Source: Bradyrhizobium sp. Ec3.3 (GTDB taxonomy: Bacteria > Pseudomonadota > Alphaproteobacteria > Rhizobiales > Xanthobacteraceae). Taken from it: a stretch of 64,000 nt of DNA. Position 1 is the stretch's first letter; the number at the start of each line of letters is the position of its first letter. The notes under the pieces are model-generated. The model saw only the letters and a program-made list of their open reading frames with translations, had not been told where the DNA came from and made no database searches. The stretch lies in NCBI RefSeq assembly GCF_000472925.1, contig NZ_AXAS01000021.1, positions 95,660-159,659 of the forward strand, in the 5' to 3' direction. The translations under genes were made by a program, and so were the position numbers. Positions 35,432 through 48,063 of the stretch are shown piece by piece.

Positions 35432-37090
35432 CTACACGCCGAGCGAGGCCTTATAGAGCCCGATCTGCCGTTCGCGGCCGATCTGGTCGGTCAGCTTCTC
35501 CCAGGCGGCGGCGATGTTGTTCGCCCCGGTTTGCGCGTCGACCTTGCCGGCGAAAATCTTCGTCAGCTCGTCCTCCGCGATGCTGTAGTACTGGAAGATG
35601 CCGGGGATGCGCGGCTCGACAGCCCGGTTGGGGTGGTTATAGGAGGCGAGCTGCGAGTTCAGGTAGGAGGTGATGTACTTCTTGTCATAACCCGCTGCGA
35701 CCCACTCATCATACTGGAAGTGGCTGGTGCGGTGAGCCTGGAAGCCCGACGGGTACAGCACCATCCAGAATGAGAGGTCCTTGCCGCCGAGATGCGCGGC
35801 CGCGCTCCAGGCGGCCTTGTGCTTCTTCTCGTCGCCATTGACGCGGGCCATCACATAGATGCCCCAGCCGAGATAGGCGCAGTTCGGCGCATGGCTCGGA
35901 CCGCTCGGCAACTTGTCCCATTGCCCGGTCTTGGAATTATAGACGTCGTCCGAGCCCGGCAGGATGTCGAAGCCGACGACGTCGCCGATGACCGAGGTGT
36001 CGCTCGCCTTTGCCACCTGGCCGATGTCGCCCCACCACGGGATCATCGAGCCGATGCCAGCCAGGAACTGCTGGAAGCCCGTGGTGTTGGGATCGGCGTT
36101 GAGTTGATCGGCCGGCTCGGACGGTAGCGCGTCGATCACGTCCTGGATGGCGCGCACCCAGGCCGGGTTGTTGATGCGCGGCTTCATCGTGTCGATGTCG
36201 AACAGCCAGGCCTTATCGTCGGGATGTTTTGCGTAGGCCGAGGCGCGGCTGCCAAGGAAATAGAAGCCGAACCCGCCCCAGGGCTTAGGCGCATCGAGAT
36301 AGCCGTAGACGTTCTGGTTCTTGAACTTCTTTCCCTTGAGGAATTTCGTCACCGCCTGGACCTGCTGCCAGGTCTTTGGCACGCCCCATTCGCCGGTGTT
36401 GCCGGCATCTTTCCAAGCCTTGGCGAGCGCCGGATCCGAGAACACGTCGGTGCGGTAGTTGAAGTTGTGGCAATCGCCGTCGATCGTGACGCGATAGGTC
36501 TTGCCGTTCCAGGTGCCGACCGGCGGCTTCAAATAGTCGACATAGTCGTCGATATCGATCTGCTTCTTGACCCAGTCCGGCATCTCCGACGCCAGGCCCT
36601 TGCCGCAGACGTCGCCTTCGAACGGCGCGCCCATCTCCAGGATGTCGAAATCGACCGTGCCGGTCGCGATCGCCTGCTGGAGCCGCGGGTTGTAGTCGGC
36701 CTGGGCGAGATCGATCCAGGAGATTTTTGCGCCGGTATAGGCCTCCCACGGCTTGAGGAAGCCGCGGAACAGGAGGTTGTGCAGGTTCTGATTATTCAGT
36801 CCCATGAAGGAGAGCTCGACACCCTTGAACTCGCCTTCCTTGATGCTCGCCTTGGTCGGGCCGAGGCAGAGCTCGCCGACCTTCTGCCAGTCGGCGTCGG
36901 TCGGCGAGCCCTTGCCCACGCCTGGAATTTGCCCAATCTGCGCGCGAAGATTGTTTTGTGCGAGCGCAATCTCCGAGAACGTGCCAAGTGCTCCGCTCGT
37001 GCCCAACGCCGCGGCGCTTGCCGCACCCTTCAGCACCGTACGCCGGTTCGGACGGAGTGCGGAAAGCCAATCATAATCTTGCTGTTTCAT
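35432..37090 (-). CDS. CUT1 sugar-type extracellular solute-binding protein, Tat-exported
   Basis: A 552-residue family 1 solute-binding protein. The ATG at 37090 follows GGGAGGG and starts a twin-arginine signal (RPNRRTVLKGAASAAALGTSG, cleaved near IALAQN). Fold segments include GVELSFMGLNNQNLHNLLFRGF, DYNPRLQQAIATGTVDFDILEMG, YRVTIDGDCHNFNYRTDVF, and SMIPWWGDIGQVA. At over 500 residues it is longer than MalE (about 370), as in rhizobial proteins for larger or polyol ligands. It starts the importer with the two permeases downstream on the same strand. Ligand: carbohydrate, identity unknown. Confidence 0.88.
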   Translation of the reverse strand: MKQQDYDWLSALRPNRRTVLKGAASAAALGTSGALGTFSEIALAQNNLRAQIGQIPGVGKGSPTDADWQKVGELCLGPTKASIKEGEFKGVELSFMGLNNQNLHNLLFRGFLKPWEAYTGAKISWIDLAQADYNPRLQQAIATGTVDFDILEMGAPFEGDVCGKGLASEMPDWVKKQIDIDDYVDYLKPPVGTWNGKTYRVTIDGDCHNFNYRTDVFSDPALAKAWKDAGNTGEWGVPKTWQQVQAVTKFLKGKKFKNQNVYGYLDAPKPWGGFGFYFLGSRASAYAKHPDDKAWLFDIDTMKPRINNPAWVRAIQDVIDALPSEPADQLNADPNTTGFQQFLAGIGSMIPWWGDIGQVAKASDTSVIGDVVGFDILPGSDDVYNSKTGQWDKLPSGPSHAPNCAYLGWGIYVMARVNGDEKKHKAAWSAAAHLGGKDLSFWMVLYPSGFQAHRTSHFQYDEWVAAGYDKKYITSYLNSQLASYNHPNRAVEPRIPGIFQYYSIAEDELTKIFAGKVDAQTGANNIAAAWEKLTDQIGRERQIGLYKASLGV

Positions 37091-37401
37091 CGCGATACCC
37101 TCCCGTTGTTGACTTTCTTGATGTGAAGTCTGAGTAGCCGGAGCACAACGAGACGCTCGTGCACTTCGGTGTCGTCGTGATGGGTGACAAAGGCCGCTTT
37201 CGAGTATGCAACGGCGCCCATCAATGTCAACGAAAGCACGCGGAGTTGAAGCCGCCTGCCGCCGATCAGATAAGGCGAAGAGAATTTTCGCGATGCCGCG
37301 CTGCAAGATGGATGTTCGCGCGCGACATCATCTCTATGTCATATTCATGCCCAACGTGCCGCGCAGCCGTCGCCGCGGTCGGACGGCTTGAGCTGTTCAC
37401 C
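37091..37401 (-). promoter_or_regulatory. Promoter region of the CUT1 importer
   Basis: This 311-base gap lies between the end of the FucU-type gene and the start of the CUT1 binding-protein gene, both read leftward. It contains no supported gene. The ribosome site GGGAGGG lies next to the ATG at its left end. I see no obvious inverted repeat that would mark an operator. Confidence 0.35.
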
Positions 37402-37857
37402 TCACGCGGCATCGGGCGGAATGACGCCTTTCTTGAAGATGAAGCAGCCATAGAAGCGCCGCTCCCCGGTCTGGACCACGCAATAGGATTTCTTCGCAAG
37501 CTCATAGAAGGCGAAGCGCTCGACCGAGCCCATTGGGAAGGATCGCTCCTCCGCCGCGTCGATTTCGGCCTGAACCTCGCGCTGCACGGCCGGGATCTCG
37601 TTGGGCTGGCCGACGACCTCCATGCGCGACGCCGGTTTGTCGACAAAGCTGTCGAGTGGCAGCACCGACAGGATCGCGCGCGCGGCGCGGGCAGCGGTGA
37701 CATTGTCGATGCGAATGAGCTTGCCCAGCACGGTCTGGCGCGCCACGGCATCGGCCGGAAAATTGGTATCGCAGAGCACGAGGTCGTCGCCGTGCCCCAT
37801 GGACCTCAGCGCGTAAAGAACATCGGCATTCAGAAGCGGGTCGATCGATTTCAGCAT
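37402..37857 (-). CDS. RbsD/FucU-family sugar mutarotase
   Basis: A 151-residue cytoplasmic protein, starting at 37857 after GGGAGG. It matches FucU more than RbsD: LNADVLYALRSMGHGDDLVLCDTNFPADAV holds the conserved His-Asp pair, and the C-terminal ERFAFYELAKKSYCVVQTGERRFYGCFIFKKGV matches the FucU ending. It interconverts alpha and beta anomers of fucose or similar sugars, supplying the form used by the next enzyme. It is the last gene after the CUT2 importer (38003-41932), 145 bases from the binding-protein gene, and supports a deoxy- or C5/C6 aldose as transported sugar. Confidence 0.87.
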   Translation of the reverse strand: MLKSIDPLLNADVLYALRSMGHGDDLVLCDTNFPADAVARQTVLGKLIRIDNVTAARAARAILSVLPLDSFVDKPASRMEVVGQPNEIPAVQREVQAEIDAAEERSFPMGSVERFAFYELAKKSYCVVQTGERRFYGCFIFKKGVIPPDAA

Positions 37858-38002
37858 GCAACGCCTCCCGGGACGCGGATCAGTTTCTTAGGCTGACGAC
37901 TATCCAACGTCACGGCGCCGCCGTCCATATCGACGTCAAAGTCCGCAGTCCGGTTCAATTCGGCTTGAACCGGCCTCGGTTGGTTCGCTTAAGGCCCGCC
38001 GG

Positions 38003-38977
38003 TCAGAGCAGCCCGTTTTTCTTCAGGATCTCCGGAGCATTCTCCTTGGTGATCAGCATGGTCGGCAACGTGATGACCGGTTGCAGCTTCTCGCCCTTGA
38101 GCAGCTTGACCGCCTGCCGCAGACCCTCGGCACCGGGCGTCGCATAGAGGAAAGTCGCAGTGAGCTGACCCTTGGAGACCCAGGTGACGCCCTCGTCCGG
38201 CAGCCCGTCGATGCCGATGATGAACTTGATGTCCTTGTCGCGGCCGGCGTCCTTGGCGGCGAGATAGGCGCCATAGGCCATCGGATCGTTGTGGCCATAG
38301 ACCAGGTCGATCTTCTCGTTGTTGCGCAGAGCGGTGGTCATGATGTTGTAGGCCTTGTCCTGCTTCCAGTCGCCCGACTGGTTGTTGAGCAGGTACTTGA
38401 TGCCCGGCTCCTTGTCGGTGTGGGCATGGAAGCCGTCGTGCCGGTCATGCGCCGGCTGGGTGCCCATGCCGCCCCAGATTTCGACGACGTTGCCGGCCGC
38501 CTTGCCGGGACCGCCGAGCAGCTTGACCGCATGCTCGCCGGCCGCCTTGCCGATCGCGACATTATCGCCGCCGATGAACTGGGTGATGCGCTTGGTGTCG
38601 ACGTTGCGGTCGAGCACGATCACCGGAATCTTGGCGTCGATCGCCTTCTCGACGACGCCAGTCAGCCCCGCCGACTCCTTGGGCGAGATCAGGAGCACGT
38701 TGACCTGCTGCACGATGAGGTTTTCGCAGTCGGCGACCTGCTTCTCGGTCTTGTCCTGGCCGTCGGTGATGACGAGGTCGACGTCCGGCTGGTTCTTCGC
38801 TTCGGCCTGGATGTCCTTGTTGAACTGCACGCGCCACGGCTCGAGCGTGGTGCACTGGCTGAAGCCGACCTTCCACTTGCCTGCGGCCTTGGCCGGGCTC
38901 CAGCCGGCCGGCAGGTACACGGTCATGGCCGCGCCGGCCACGGTGGTCGACAGTTTCAAGAAATCACGACGCTTCAT
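38003..38977 (-). CDS. CUT2 sugar ABC substrate-binding protein, Tat-exported
   Basis: A 324-residue Peripla_BP_4 protein. It overlaps the end of the permease gene by 14 bases (start at 38977). The N-terminal MKRRDFLKLSTTVAGAAMTV is a twin-arginine signal cleaved near PAKAAG. Ribose-binding-like parts: KVGFSQCTTLEPWRVQFNKDI, CENLIVQQVNVLLISPKES, KIPVIVLDRNVDTKRITQFIG, IDLVYGHNDPMAYGAYLAAK, and FIIGIDGLPDEGV. The Asn-Asp and Asp of the last two segments are usual sugar ligands. It serves the permease and double ATPase encoded upstream on the same strand. Confidence 0.9.
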   Translation of the reverse strand: MKRRDFLKLSTTVAGAAMTVYLPAGWSPAKAAGKWKVGFSQCTTLEPWRVQFNKDIQAEAKNQPDVDLVITDGQDKTEKQVADCENLIVQQVNVLLISPKESAGLTGVVEKAIDAKIPVIVLDRNVDTKRITQFIGGDNVAIGKAAGEHAVKLLGGPGKAAGNVVEIWGGMGTQPAHDRHDGFHAHTDKEPGIKYLLNNQSGDWKQDKAYNIMTTALRNNEKIDLVYGHNDPMAYGAYLAAKDAGRDKDIKFIIGIDGLPDEGVTWVSKGQLTATFLYATPGAEGLRQAVKLLKGEKLQPVITLPTMLITKENAPEILKKNGLL

Positions 38978-40300
38978 CGAGGTCCTCCCTTTGTTTTGAT
39001 TGCGCCTTGGCGGCGTTTGGCAGCCGGTAGGCTTCGGCTGTTTTCGGATCGGCGTTGGCTTCCCGCGACCGGTTGAACCGCCATCGCGAGATGAGCTGAC
39101 CGAGATTCTGCTCCTGCACCAGCACGGTGCAGACGATGATCAGGCCCTTCATCAGGAGCTGGACGTTGGAGTCGATGTTCTGAAGCTGAAGAATGTCCGA
39201 CAGCAGCCCGAAGATCAGGACGCCGACGAAGGTGCCGGCGAGGCCGCCGCGCCCGCCCATCAGGCTGGTGCCACCGATCACCACCGCCGCGATCGCATCG
39301 AGCTCGAGGCCGGCGCCGGCATCGGGCTTGCCTTGCCGATATTGTGCGACGAACAGCACGCCGGCGATCCCCGCCAAAAGTCCGGACAGAAGATAAGCCG
39401 TGAGCTGGACCTGGGCGACCTTGATGCCCGAGAGCTTGGCAGCCTCGACGTTGCCGCCGATCGCATAAGCATAGCGGCCGAACGTCGTGAAACGCAGGAT
39501 CGCGCCGAACAGGACGATCGCCGCCAGGAAGAAGACGCTCGGCACCGGCAGCACGCCCCAGAGCATGGAGCGCAGCAGCTCGAAGGCCTCGGTGGCATTG
39601 GTGCCGGTATAGACCGGCACAACGGCGTTGTCCGACCCGGCCGTCAACCGCGCGATGCCCAGTGCGCTGACCATCATCGCGAGCGTCACGATGAAGGGCT
39701 GCATCCGGCCGGTGACGATCAGGAGCCCGTTGATGGCCCCGAGCAGAAGCGCGAGGCAGGGCGCTACCAGAAGCACGCCGAGCACGCCGAACTTGACCGG
39801 CACCTGGCTCGCCGTCCACCACCCAATTGCAATGGCGACGATGAAGCCGAGCAGCGCGGGAATGCCGACGCTGCGCCAGCGCGACAGCGCGATGTCACGG
39901 CGCCGCCCGGCGCCGACATCGCGGCCGCGCGCAAGCCCTGCGAAGATGAAGCGTGCGGCCAGCGCCGCGGCCACACCACAGACCAGCACCGCCGCCGGCA
40001 CGCCCAGCGCCGAGGCAGCCGTCCAGCCGGGCTTGGTGAGCAGCATCGCGCAGATCACGGTCGAGAAGCCCATGACAGAGCCGACCGACAGGTCGATGCC
40101 GCCAAGCAGGATGACCATGGTCATGCCGGTCGCGACCAGCCCCGTGATCGAGACCTGACGGAGCACGTCGGTCAGGTTGCCGTAGGACAGGAAGATGTTG
40201 TTGCCGGACGAAGTGTGCGGTGAGGTGAGGGCGCCGATCAGGCAGATCAGCAGCAATCCCCAATAGAGTTTGGTTTGCGAGAGGAGTCTAAGTGCCTTCA

Positions 40301-40304
<4 letters not shown>
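38964..40304 (-). CDS. CUT2 sugar ABC permease, enlarged (XylH/RbsC-like)
   Basis: A 446-residue permease of the BPD_transp_2 family. It starts at 40304 in an ATGA overlap with the ATPase stop; an ATG one codon later is equally possible. Core motifs: GMTMVILLGGIDLSVGSVMGFS, GAINGLLIVTGRMQPFIVTLAMM, YAIGGNVEAAKLSGIKV, DAIAAVVIGGTSLMGGRGGLAGTFVGVLIFG. It is about 100 residues longer than the other permeases here, through a basic loop and additional spans (RFIFAGLARGRDVGAGRRRD to ASQVPVKFGVLG) and an extended C-terminal tail. As the only permease of the operon it probably forms a homodimer. Confidence 0.88.
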
Positions 40305-41932
<1,628 letters not shown>

Positions 41933-42004
41933 TGCTGCTCCTCCCAGCCCCGGCTCTTCAGTCTCTGACGGACATCGAGCCGCAGGGTGATGCTTGTTAT
42001 TTTG

Positions 42005-42025
42005 CTGATATGCTAGTTATATCAG
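42005..42025. promoter_or_regulatory. Probable operator of the GntR regulator
   Basis: CTGATAT (42005-42011) and ATATCAG (42019-42025) are exact inverse halves around a 7-base spacer. It lies in the A/T-rich centre of the 172-base gap between the leftward CUT2 operon and the rightward GntR gene. Position and symmetry fit a dimeric GntR/FCD repressor site controlling both directions. The assignment is inferred from place and shape. Confidence 0.5.
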
Positions 42026-42104
42026 ATGCGCCTCGTCAAGCCTTCGTCCGCGCAATTGGACTTCGCCAACCGAAAAAGTGAAAATCAGCCGGGGGATTCA
42101 CAGG

Positions 42105-42818
42105 ATGCATTCAATCGGCGGGTTCAGGGGCGGAACCGTTGCAGCGCGAGGGCGCAGGGCAGGCGGGTCGAAAGTCGACCAGGCCTATCTCGCACTGAAA
42201 CGAGCCATCGTGTCGGGACAGCTCGCGCCGGAAACGCCGATCGACAAGACCGAGTGGTGCGCCACCTTCGAGGTGTCGCGGCTCTCGATCACCACCGCAA
42301 TCAACCGGCTCGCCTTTGAAGGTCTCGTCGTGGTCGAGCCGCAGCGCGGCTCCTATGTCGCGCGGATTCACCTCGAGGATGTGCGGCAATGGATGCTGAT
42401 GCGACGCGCGTTGGAGGTGGAAGTCGTCGGGGTCTGTGCCGCCGACATGTCGGGCGAGGCGATCGCGGTGCTTGGTCAGAATCTCGCCTATCAAAAAGCC
42501 GCCATCGCCAGTGGAGATCTTGAAGGCTTCCATGAGCTCGATACCAGGTTTCACCGCCAGATGACGGAAACCCTCAACCTTGCGCGCGTCGGCGAGGTGC
42601 TTGATCCGATCCGCACTCATCTCGAGCGGGTGCGGCGGACCCTGTTGCCCGAACCTGGGCGGCCCGAGGGCACGTTCCGCGAGCACGAAGCCATCTATCA
42701 CGCGATTGCCACCCGTAAGCCGGACCAGGCCAGGCGCGTAATGGCAGATCATCTTGACCGCGTCTCGCGCGAGTTGCAGTCCTTTGTCGCCAAGCACCCC
42801 GGCTTCTTCGACGAGTAG
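42105..42818 (+). CDS. GntR-family regulator, FCD subfamily
   Basis: A 237-residue repressor. I prefer ATG 42105 (MHSIGGFRGG) over a GTG 27 bases earlier because GGGGG lies before it. The N-terminal winged helix is about residues 23-90 (VDQAYLALKRAIVSGQLAPE, FEVSRLSITTAINRLAFEGLVVVEPQRGSYV). The FCD ligand domain follows, with metal-binding candidates D and H in HELDTRFHRQM and histidines in FREHEAIYHAIA and VMADHLDRV. It is likely to sense a sugar or sugar acid and control the divergent CUT2 operon and perhaps its own downstream genes (xylulokinase 39 bases away). Confidence 0.88.
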   Translation: MHSIGGFRGGTVAARGRRAGGSKVDQAYLALKRAIVSGQLAPETPIDKTEWCATFEVSRLSITTAINRLAFEGLVVVEPQRGSYVARIHLEDVRQWMLMRRALEVEVVGVCAADMSGEAIAVLGQNLAYQKAAIASGDLEGFHELDTRFHRQMTETLNLARVGEVLDPIRTHLERVRRTLLPEPGRPEGTFREHEAIYHAIATRKPDQARRVMADHLDRVSRELQSFVAKHPGFFDE

Positions 42819-42857
42819 AGGCCTTCATCGGCCGTCATCGCTTCAGGCGAAAGCATC

Positions 42858-44303
42858 ATGTATCTCGGCATCGATCTCGGCACCTCCGCGGTCAAGACCG
42901 TCCTCGTCGACGACACCCAGCACGTGATCGCGAGCGCGAGCAGGTCGCTTGCGACTGCCTCGCCACGTCCCGGTTTTTCCGAGCAGGATCCGCGGCAATG
43001 GATCGAGGCGGCGTTTACAACCCTGGACGAGCTGAAAGCGGATCATCCGCGCGAGCTGGCCGGGGTCGAGGGCATCGGACTGTCCGGCCAGATGCACGGC
43101 GCGACGCTGCTGGACGCTGAGCTCAAGCCGCTCCACCCCTGCATTCTCTGGAATGATGGCCGCTCTGCGGCCGAGTGCCGCCTGCTCGAAGAGCGCTGGC
43201 CGGCCTTGCGCACCACGACCGGCAACAAGGCGATGCCCGGCTTCACTGCGCCGAAGCTTTTGTGGATCGCGGCGCACGAGCCCGAGATCTTTGCCGCGAC
43301 CAAACTCGTGCTGCTACCGAAGGCATATTTGCGGCTGATCCTGACGGGCGAGGCGATCGAGGATGTCTCAGACGCCTCGGGATCGCTATGGCTCGACGTC
43401 GCGCGGCGCGACTGGTCGGATGAGGGCCTTGCCGCGACCGGCCTGACGCGCGCGCACATGCCGCGGCTGGTCGAAGGCTGTGCGCCGTCGGCGCGGCTGA
43501 CGCGCGAACTCGGCGAGCGCTGGGGCATGGTGAAACGGCCGATGATTGCGGGTGGCGCCGGCGACAACCCGGCCGGTGCCGTCGGCATCGGAGCGATCCG
43601 CCCGGGAACCGCGTTCATCTCGCTGGGGACATCAGGCGCGCTGTTGACGCCCACGGACAGGATTGCCGCGAACCCGGATCGCGTCGTGCACACCTTCGCA
43701 CATGCGATCCCGGCAATGTGGATTCAAGCCGGCGCGATCCTGTCGGCCGCGTCCTGCCTCGCCTGGTTCGCGCGGCTGCTTGGCGCCCCGGAAGCCGAAT
43801 TGCTGGCGCCGCTCGGTGCGCGCCCGCAAGCGCCTTCGCCTGTCAGCTTCCTGCCTTATCTTGCCGGTGAGCGGACGCCGCATGACGACCCGAATGTGCG
43901 CGGCATGCTCGATGGTCTGAGCCACGGCACCGATCGCAAGGCGATCGTGCAGGCCGTGCTCGAAGGCGTCGCGTTTGCGCTGGCCGATTGCCGCGACGCA
44001 CTCGCGGCCGCCGGCCTTGCCGTCGCGGAGGCCGATGCGATCGGCGGCGGGTCGCGGTCCACCTTCTGGCTCGCGGTGCTGGCGAACGTGCTGAACATGC
44101 CGATCCACCGCTTTGCAGCAGGCGAGACCGGCGCCGCGTTCGGTGCGGCGAGATTGGGGCGCCTTGCTGTCACCGGCGAGGCGGTCGCGGCCGTCTGTAC
44201 GCCGCCGCAGCGCGTCGAGACTTTTGAACCCGAGCGGGCGCTCGCCGATGCCTACGCCGAACGCCTGCCCGCATGGCGCGAACTGTACCGGCCGCGCCAT
44301 TAG
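42858..44303 (+). CDS. xylB: Xylulokinase
   Basis: A 481-residue FGGY-family kinase that phosphorylates D-xylulose to xylulose 5-phosphate with ATP, feeding the pentose phosphate pathway. Family motifs are all present: GIDLGTSAVKTVLVD at the N-terminus, IGLSGQMHGATLLD (the SGQMHG hallmark of xylulokinase), PCILWNDGRS, GAGDNPAGAVGIG, FISLGTSGALL, LPYLAGERTPHDDPNVRG, and AIGGGSRSTFWLAVLANVL. Length is as expected. It follows the GntR gene closely and precedes the second CUT2 importer, which suggests a pentose or pentitol such as xylose, xylitol or arabinitol as substrate of this locus. Confidence 0.92.
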   Translation: MYLGIDLGTSAVKTVLVDDTQHVIASASRSLATASPRPGFSEQDPRQWIEAAFTTLDELKADHPRELAGVEGIGLSGQMHGATLLDAELKPLHPCILWNDGRSAAECRLLEERWPALRTTTGNKAMPGFTAPKLLWIAAHEPEIFAATKLVLLPKAYLRLILTGEAIEDVSDASGSLWLDVARRDWSDEGLAATGLTRAHMPRLVEGCAPSARLTRELGERWGMVKRPMIAGGAGDNPAGAVGIGAIRPGTAFISLGTSGALLTPTDRIAANPDRVVHTFAHAIPAMWIQAGAILSAASCLAWFARLLGAPEAELLAPLGARPQAPSPVSFLPYLAGERTPHDDPNVRGMLDGLSHGTDRKAIVQAVLEGVAFALADCRDALAAAGLAVAEADAIGGGSRSTFWLAVLANVLNMPIHRFAAGETGAAFGAARLGRLAVTGEAVAAVCTPPQRVETFEPERALADAYAERLPAWRELYRPRH

Positions 44304-44443
44304 CGTCGTGCGTTCCGCATGTGCAGCTCTTCGATATTGTCGGTTCGGTATTGCCCTGCGCCGCCGCCTTTTGTTTAATGGTCGAACCGCGCTGACAACG
44401 AAAGAGACGCGGGTGGGAAACGCATTGTGCGCCGGGAGGCACG

Positions 44444-45959
<1,516 letters not shown>

Positions 45960-45967
<8 letters not shown>

Positions 45968-47000
45968 TCAGGGATCTTCACCAGCAAAGGCGGCCACGGC
46001 AAACGGGCTTGCCGCTGCCCAGGAGACGAAACGCCAGCGGGTCAGGCTCCTGATCCAGGCGGCCGGCATGCTGCCGGTGCTGCTGCTCCTGTGCGCCGGC
46101 TTTCATTACCTGTCGGACGGCCGTTTCTTTACCGGCCAGAATCTCGGCATCGTTCTGCAGCAGGCTGCCGTCAACACCGTGCTCGCGGCGGGCATGACCT
46201 TCGTCATCCTCACCGGCGGCATCGACCTGTCGGTCGGCTCGATCCTGGCGGCGTCCGCGATGGCCGGATTGACGCTGTCAAAGCTGCCCGAGCTCGGGGC
46301 GCTGTGGCTGCCGGCTGCCGTCCTCACCGGCCTCGGTTTCGGTGTCGTCAATGGCGCGCTGATCGCGCTGCTGCGGCTGCCGCCCTTCATCGTCACGCTC
46401 GGCTCGCTCACCGCCGTGCGCGGCCTGGCGCGCCTGCTCGGCGCCGACACCACCGTGTTCAACCCTTCCATTCCCTATGCCTTCATCGGCAACGGCTCAC
46501 TCACCCTCATTCCTGGCGTGATCTCGATTCCCTGGCTGTCGGTGATTGCGCTGCTCGTGATCCTCGTTTCCTGGCTGGTGCTGCGCCGGACCGTGCTCGG
46601 CGTGCACATCTACGCGGTCGGCGGCAATGAAAGCGCAGCGCGGCTCGCCGGCATCAAGGTCTGGGCGGTGCTGATCTTCGTCTATGGCGTGTCAGGACTG
46701 TTTGCAGGCCTCGGCGGCGCGATGCAGGCGGCGCGACTCTACGCGGCAAACGGATTGCAGCTCGGACAAAGCTACGAGCTCGATGCGATCACCGCAGTGA
46801 TCCTCGGCGGCACGTCCTTCGTCGGCGGTATCGGCTCGATCTGGGGAACACTGGTCGGCGCGCTGATCATTGCTGTGCTGTCGAACGGCCTGATCCTGGT
46901 CGGCGTATCCGACATCTGGCAATACGTCATCAAGGGGCTGGTGATCATCGGCGCGGTCGCGCTCGATCGTTACCGCCTGCAAGGCTCGGCGCGCACCTGA
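45960..47000 (+). CDS. CUT2 sugar ABC permease (RbsC-like)
   Basis: A 346-residue BPD_transp_2 permease. ATG 45960 overlaps the ATPase stop (ATGCCTGA). A 35-residue hydrophilic N-terminal tail leads into about nine spans. Motifs: AAVNTVLAAGMTFVILTGGIDLSVGSILA, VNGALIALLRLPPFIVTLGSLTAVRGLARL, YAVGGNESAARLAGIKV, DAITAVILGGTSFVGGIGSIWGTLVGALI and VIKGLVIIGAVALDRYR. Length and motif order are standard for ribose/xylose permeases. It forms a homodimer with the ATPase upstream and takes substrate from the binding protein encoded downstream. Confidence 0.9.
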
Positions 47001-47098
47001 CGATCGGTGCGCGAAGGTACAGCCACTCGCGCTGTGGCACTCCGTTGCGGCAACTGGTCAGCCGCGCGGGACATCAAGTCAGACCAGGGAGGAAGCCA

Positions 47099-48046
47099 AT
47101 GTTGAAGACGATCTCGCTTACCAGCGCCGCCGTGGCGCTTGCCCTGAGCTCCGCGCCGCTGCAGGCGAAGGAGCTCAAATCCATCGGCGTCTCGCTCGGT
47201 TCACTCGGCAACCCGTTCTTCGTCGCGCTGTCGAAGGGCGCCGAGTTCGAGGCCAAGAAAACCAATCCCAACGTGAAGGTCACGACCGTCGGCTTCGAAT
47301 ACGATCTCGGCAAGCAGGTGACCCAGATCGACAACTTCATCGCCGCCGGCGTCGACCTGATCCTCCTGAATCCCGGCGATCCCAAGGCTATCGGCCCTGC
47401 GATCAAGAAGGCGCAGGCCGCGGGCATCATCGTCGTCGCGGTCGACACCGCCGCCGAGGGCGCCGATGCCACGGTGACCACGAACAACGTCCAGGCCGGC
47501 GAGATCTCCTGCCAGTACATCGTCGACAAGCTCGGCGGCAAAGGCGAGGTGATCATCGAGAACGGCCCGCAGGTCTCCGCGGTGATCGATCGCGTGAACG
47601 GCTGCAAGAGCGTGTTCGGCAAGAACCCCGGTATCAAGGTCCTGTCCAGCGACCAGGACGGCAAGGGCTCGCGCGAAGGTGGCCTCACGGTGGCGCAGGG
47701 CTACCTGACCCGCTTCCCGAAGATCGATGCCATCTTCGCCATCAACGATCCGCAGGCGATCGGCACTGATCTGGCCGCGCGCCAGCAGAGCCGCTCCGGC
47801 ATCGTCATCACCGCCGTCGACGGCGCCCCCGACATCGAGGCCGCGCTGAAAGACCCGCAGTCGCCGCAGATTCAGGCCTCGGCCTCGCAGGATCCGTTCT
47901 TCATGGCGCGCCGCGCCGTGCAGGTCGGCGTCGGCATCCTGGGCGGGCAGAAGCCCGCCTCGACCGTCGAGTTGCTGCCGTCGAAGCTCGTGACGCGCGA
48001 CAACGTCGCCGACTACAAGGGCTGGACGTCGGATCGCACACAGTAG
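47099..48046 (+). CDS. CUT2 sugar ABC substrate-binding protein (second system)
   Basis: A 315-residue Peripla_BP_4 protein. AGGGAGGAAG lies directly before ATG 47099. Its Sec signal peptide is MLKTISLTSAAVALALSSAP up to LQAKEL. Fold parts: SIGVSLGSLGNPFFVALSKGAEFEA, QIDNFIAAGVDLILLNPGDPKAIGPAI, GIIVVAVDTAAEGADATVTTNN, DAIFAINDPQAIGTDLAA and VITAVDGAPDIEAAL. The clustered Phe and Asp residues at these places are normal for pentose or polyol ligands. The 98-base gap after the permease gene holds its own ribosome site and perhaps a promoter. Ligand probably a pentose or polyol given the nearby xylulokinase. Confidence 0.9.
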   Translation: MLKTISLTSAAVALALSSAPLQAKELKSIGVSLGSLGNPFFVALSKGAEFEAKKTNPNVKVTTVGFEYDLGKQVTQIDNFIAAGVDLILLNPGDPKAIGPAIKKAQAAGIIVVAVDTAAEGADATVTTNNVQAGEISCQYIVDKLGGKGEVIIENGPQVSAVIDRVNGCKSVFGKNPGIKVLSSDQDGKGSREGGLTVAQGYLTRFPKIDAIFAINDPQAIGTDLAARQQSRSGIVITAVDGAPDIEAALKDPQSPQIQASASQDPFFMARRAVQVGVGILGGQKPASTVELLPSKLVTRDNVADYKGWTSDRTQ

Positions 48047-48063
48047 CGGTGGCGGCCGCCATC

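Noticed and set aside
39000..40223. A 407-codon plus-strand frame opposite the CUT2 permease
   Set aside because: Highly charged shadow of hydrophobic permease codons; no ribosome site or domain.
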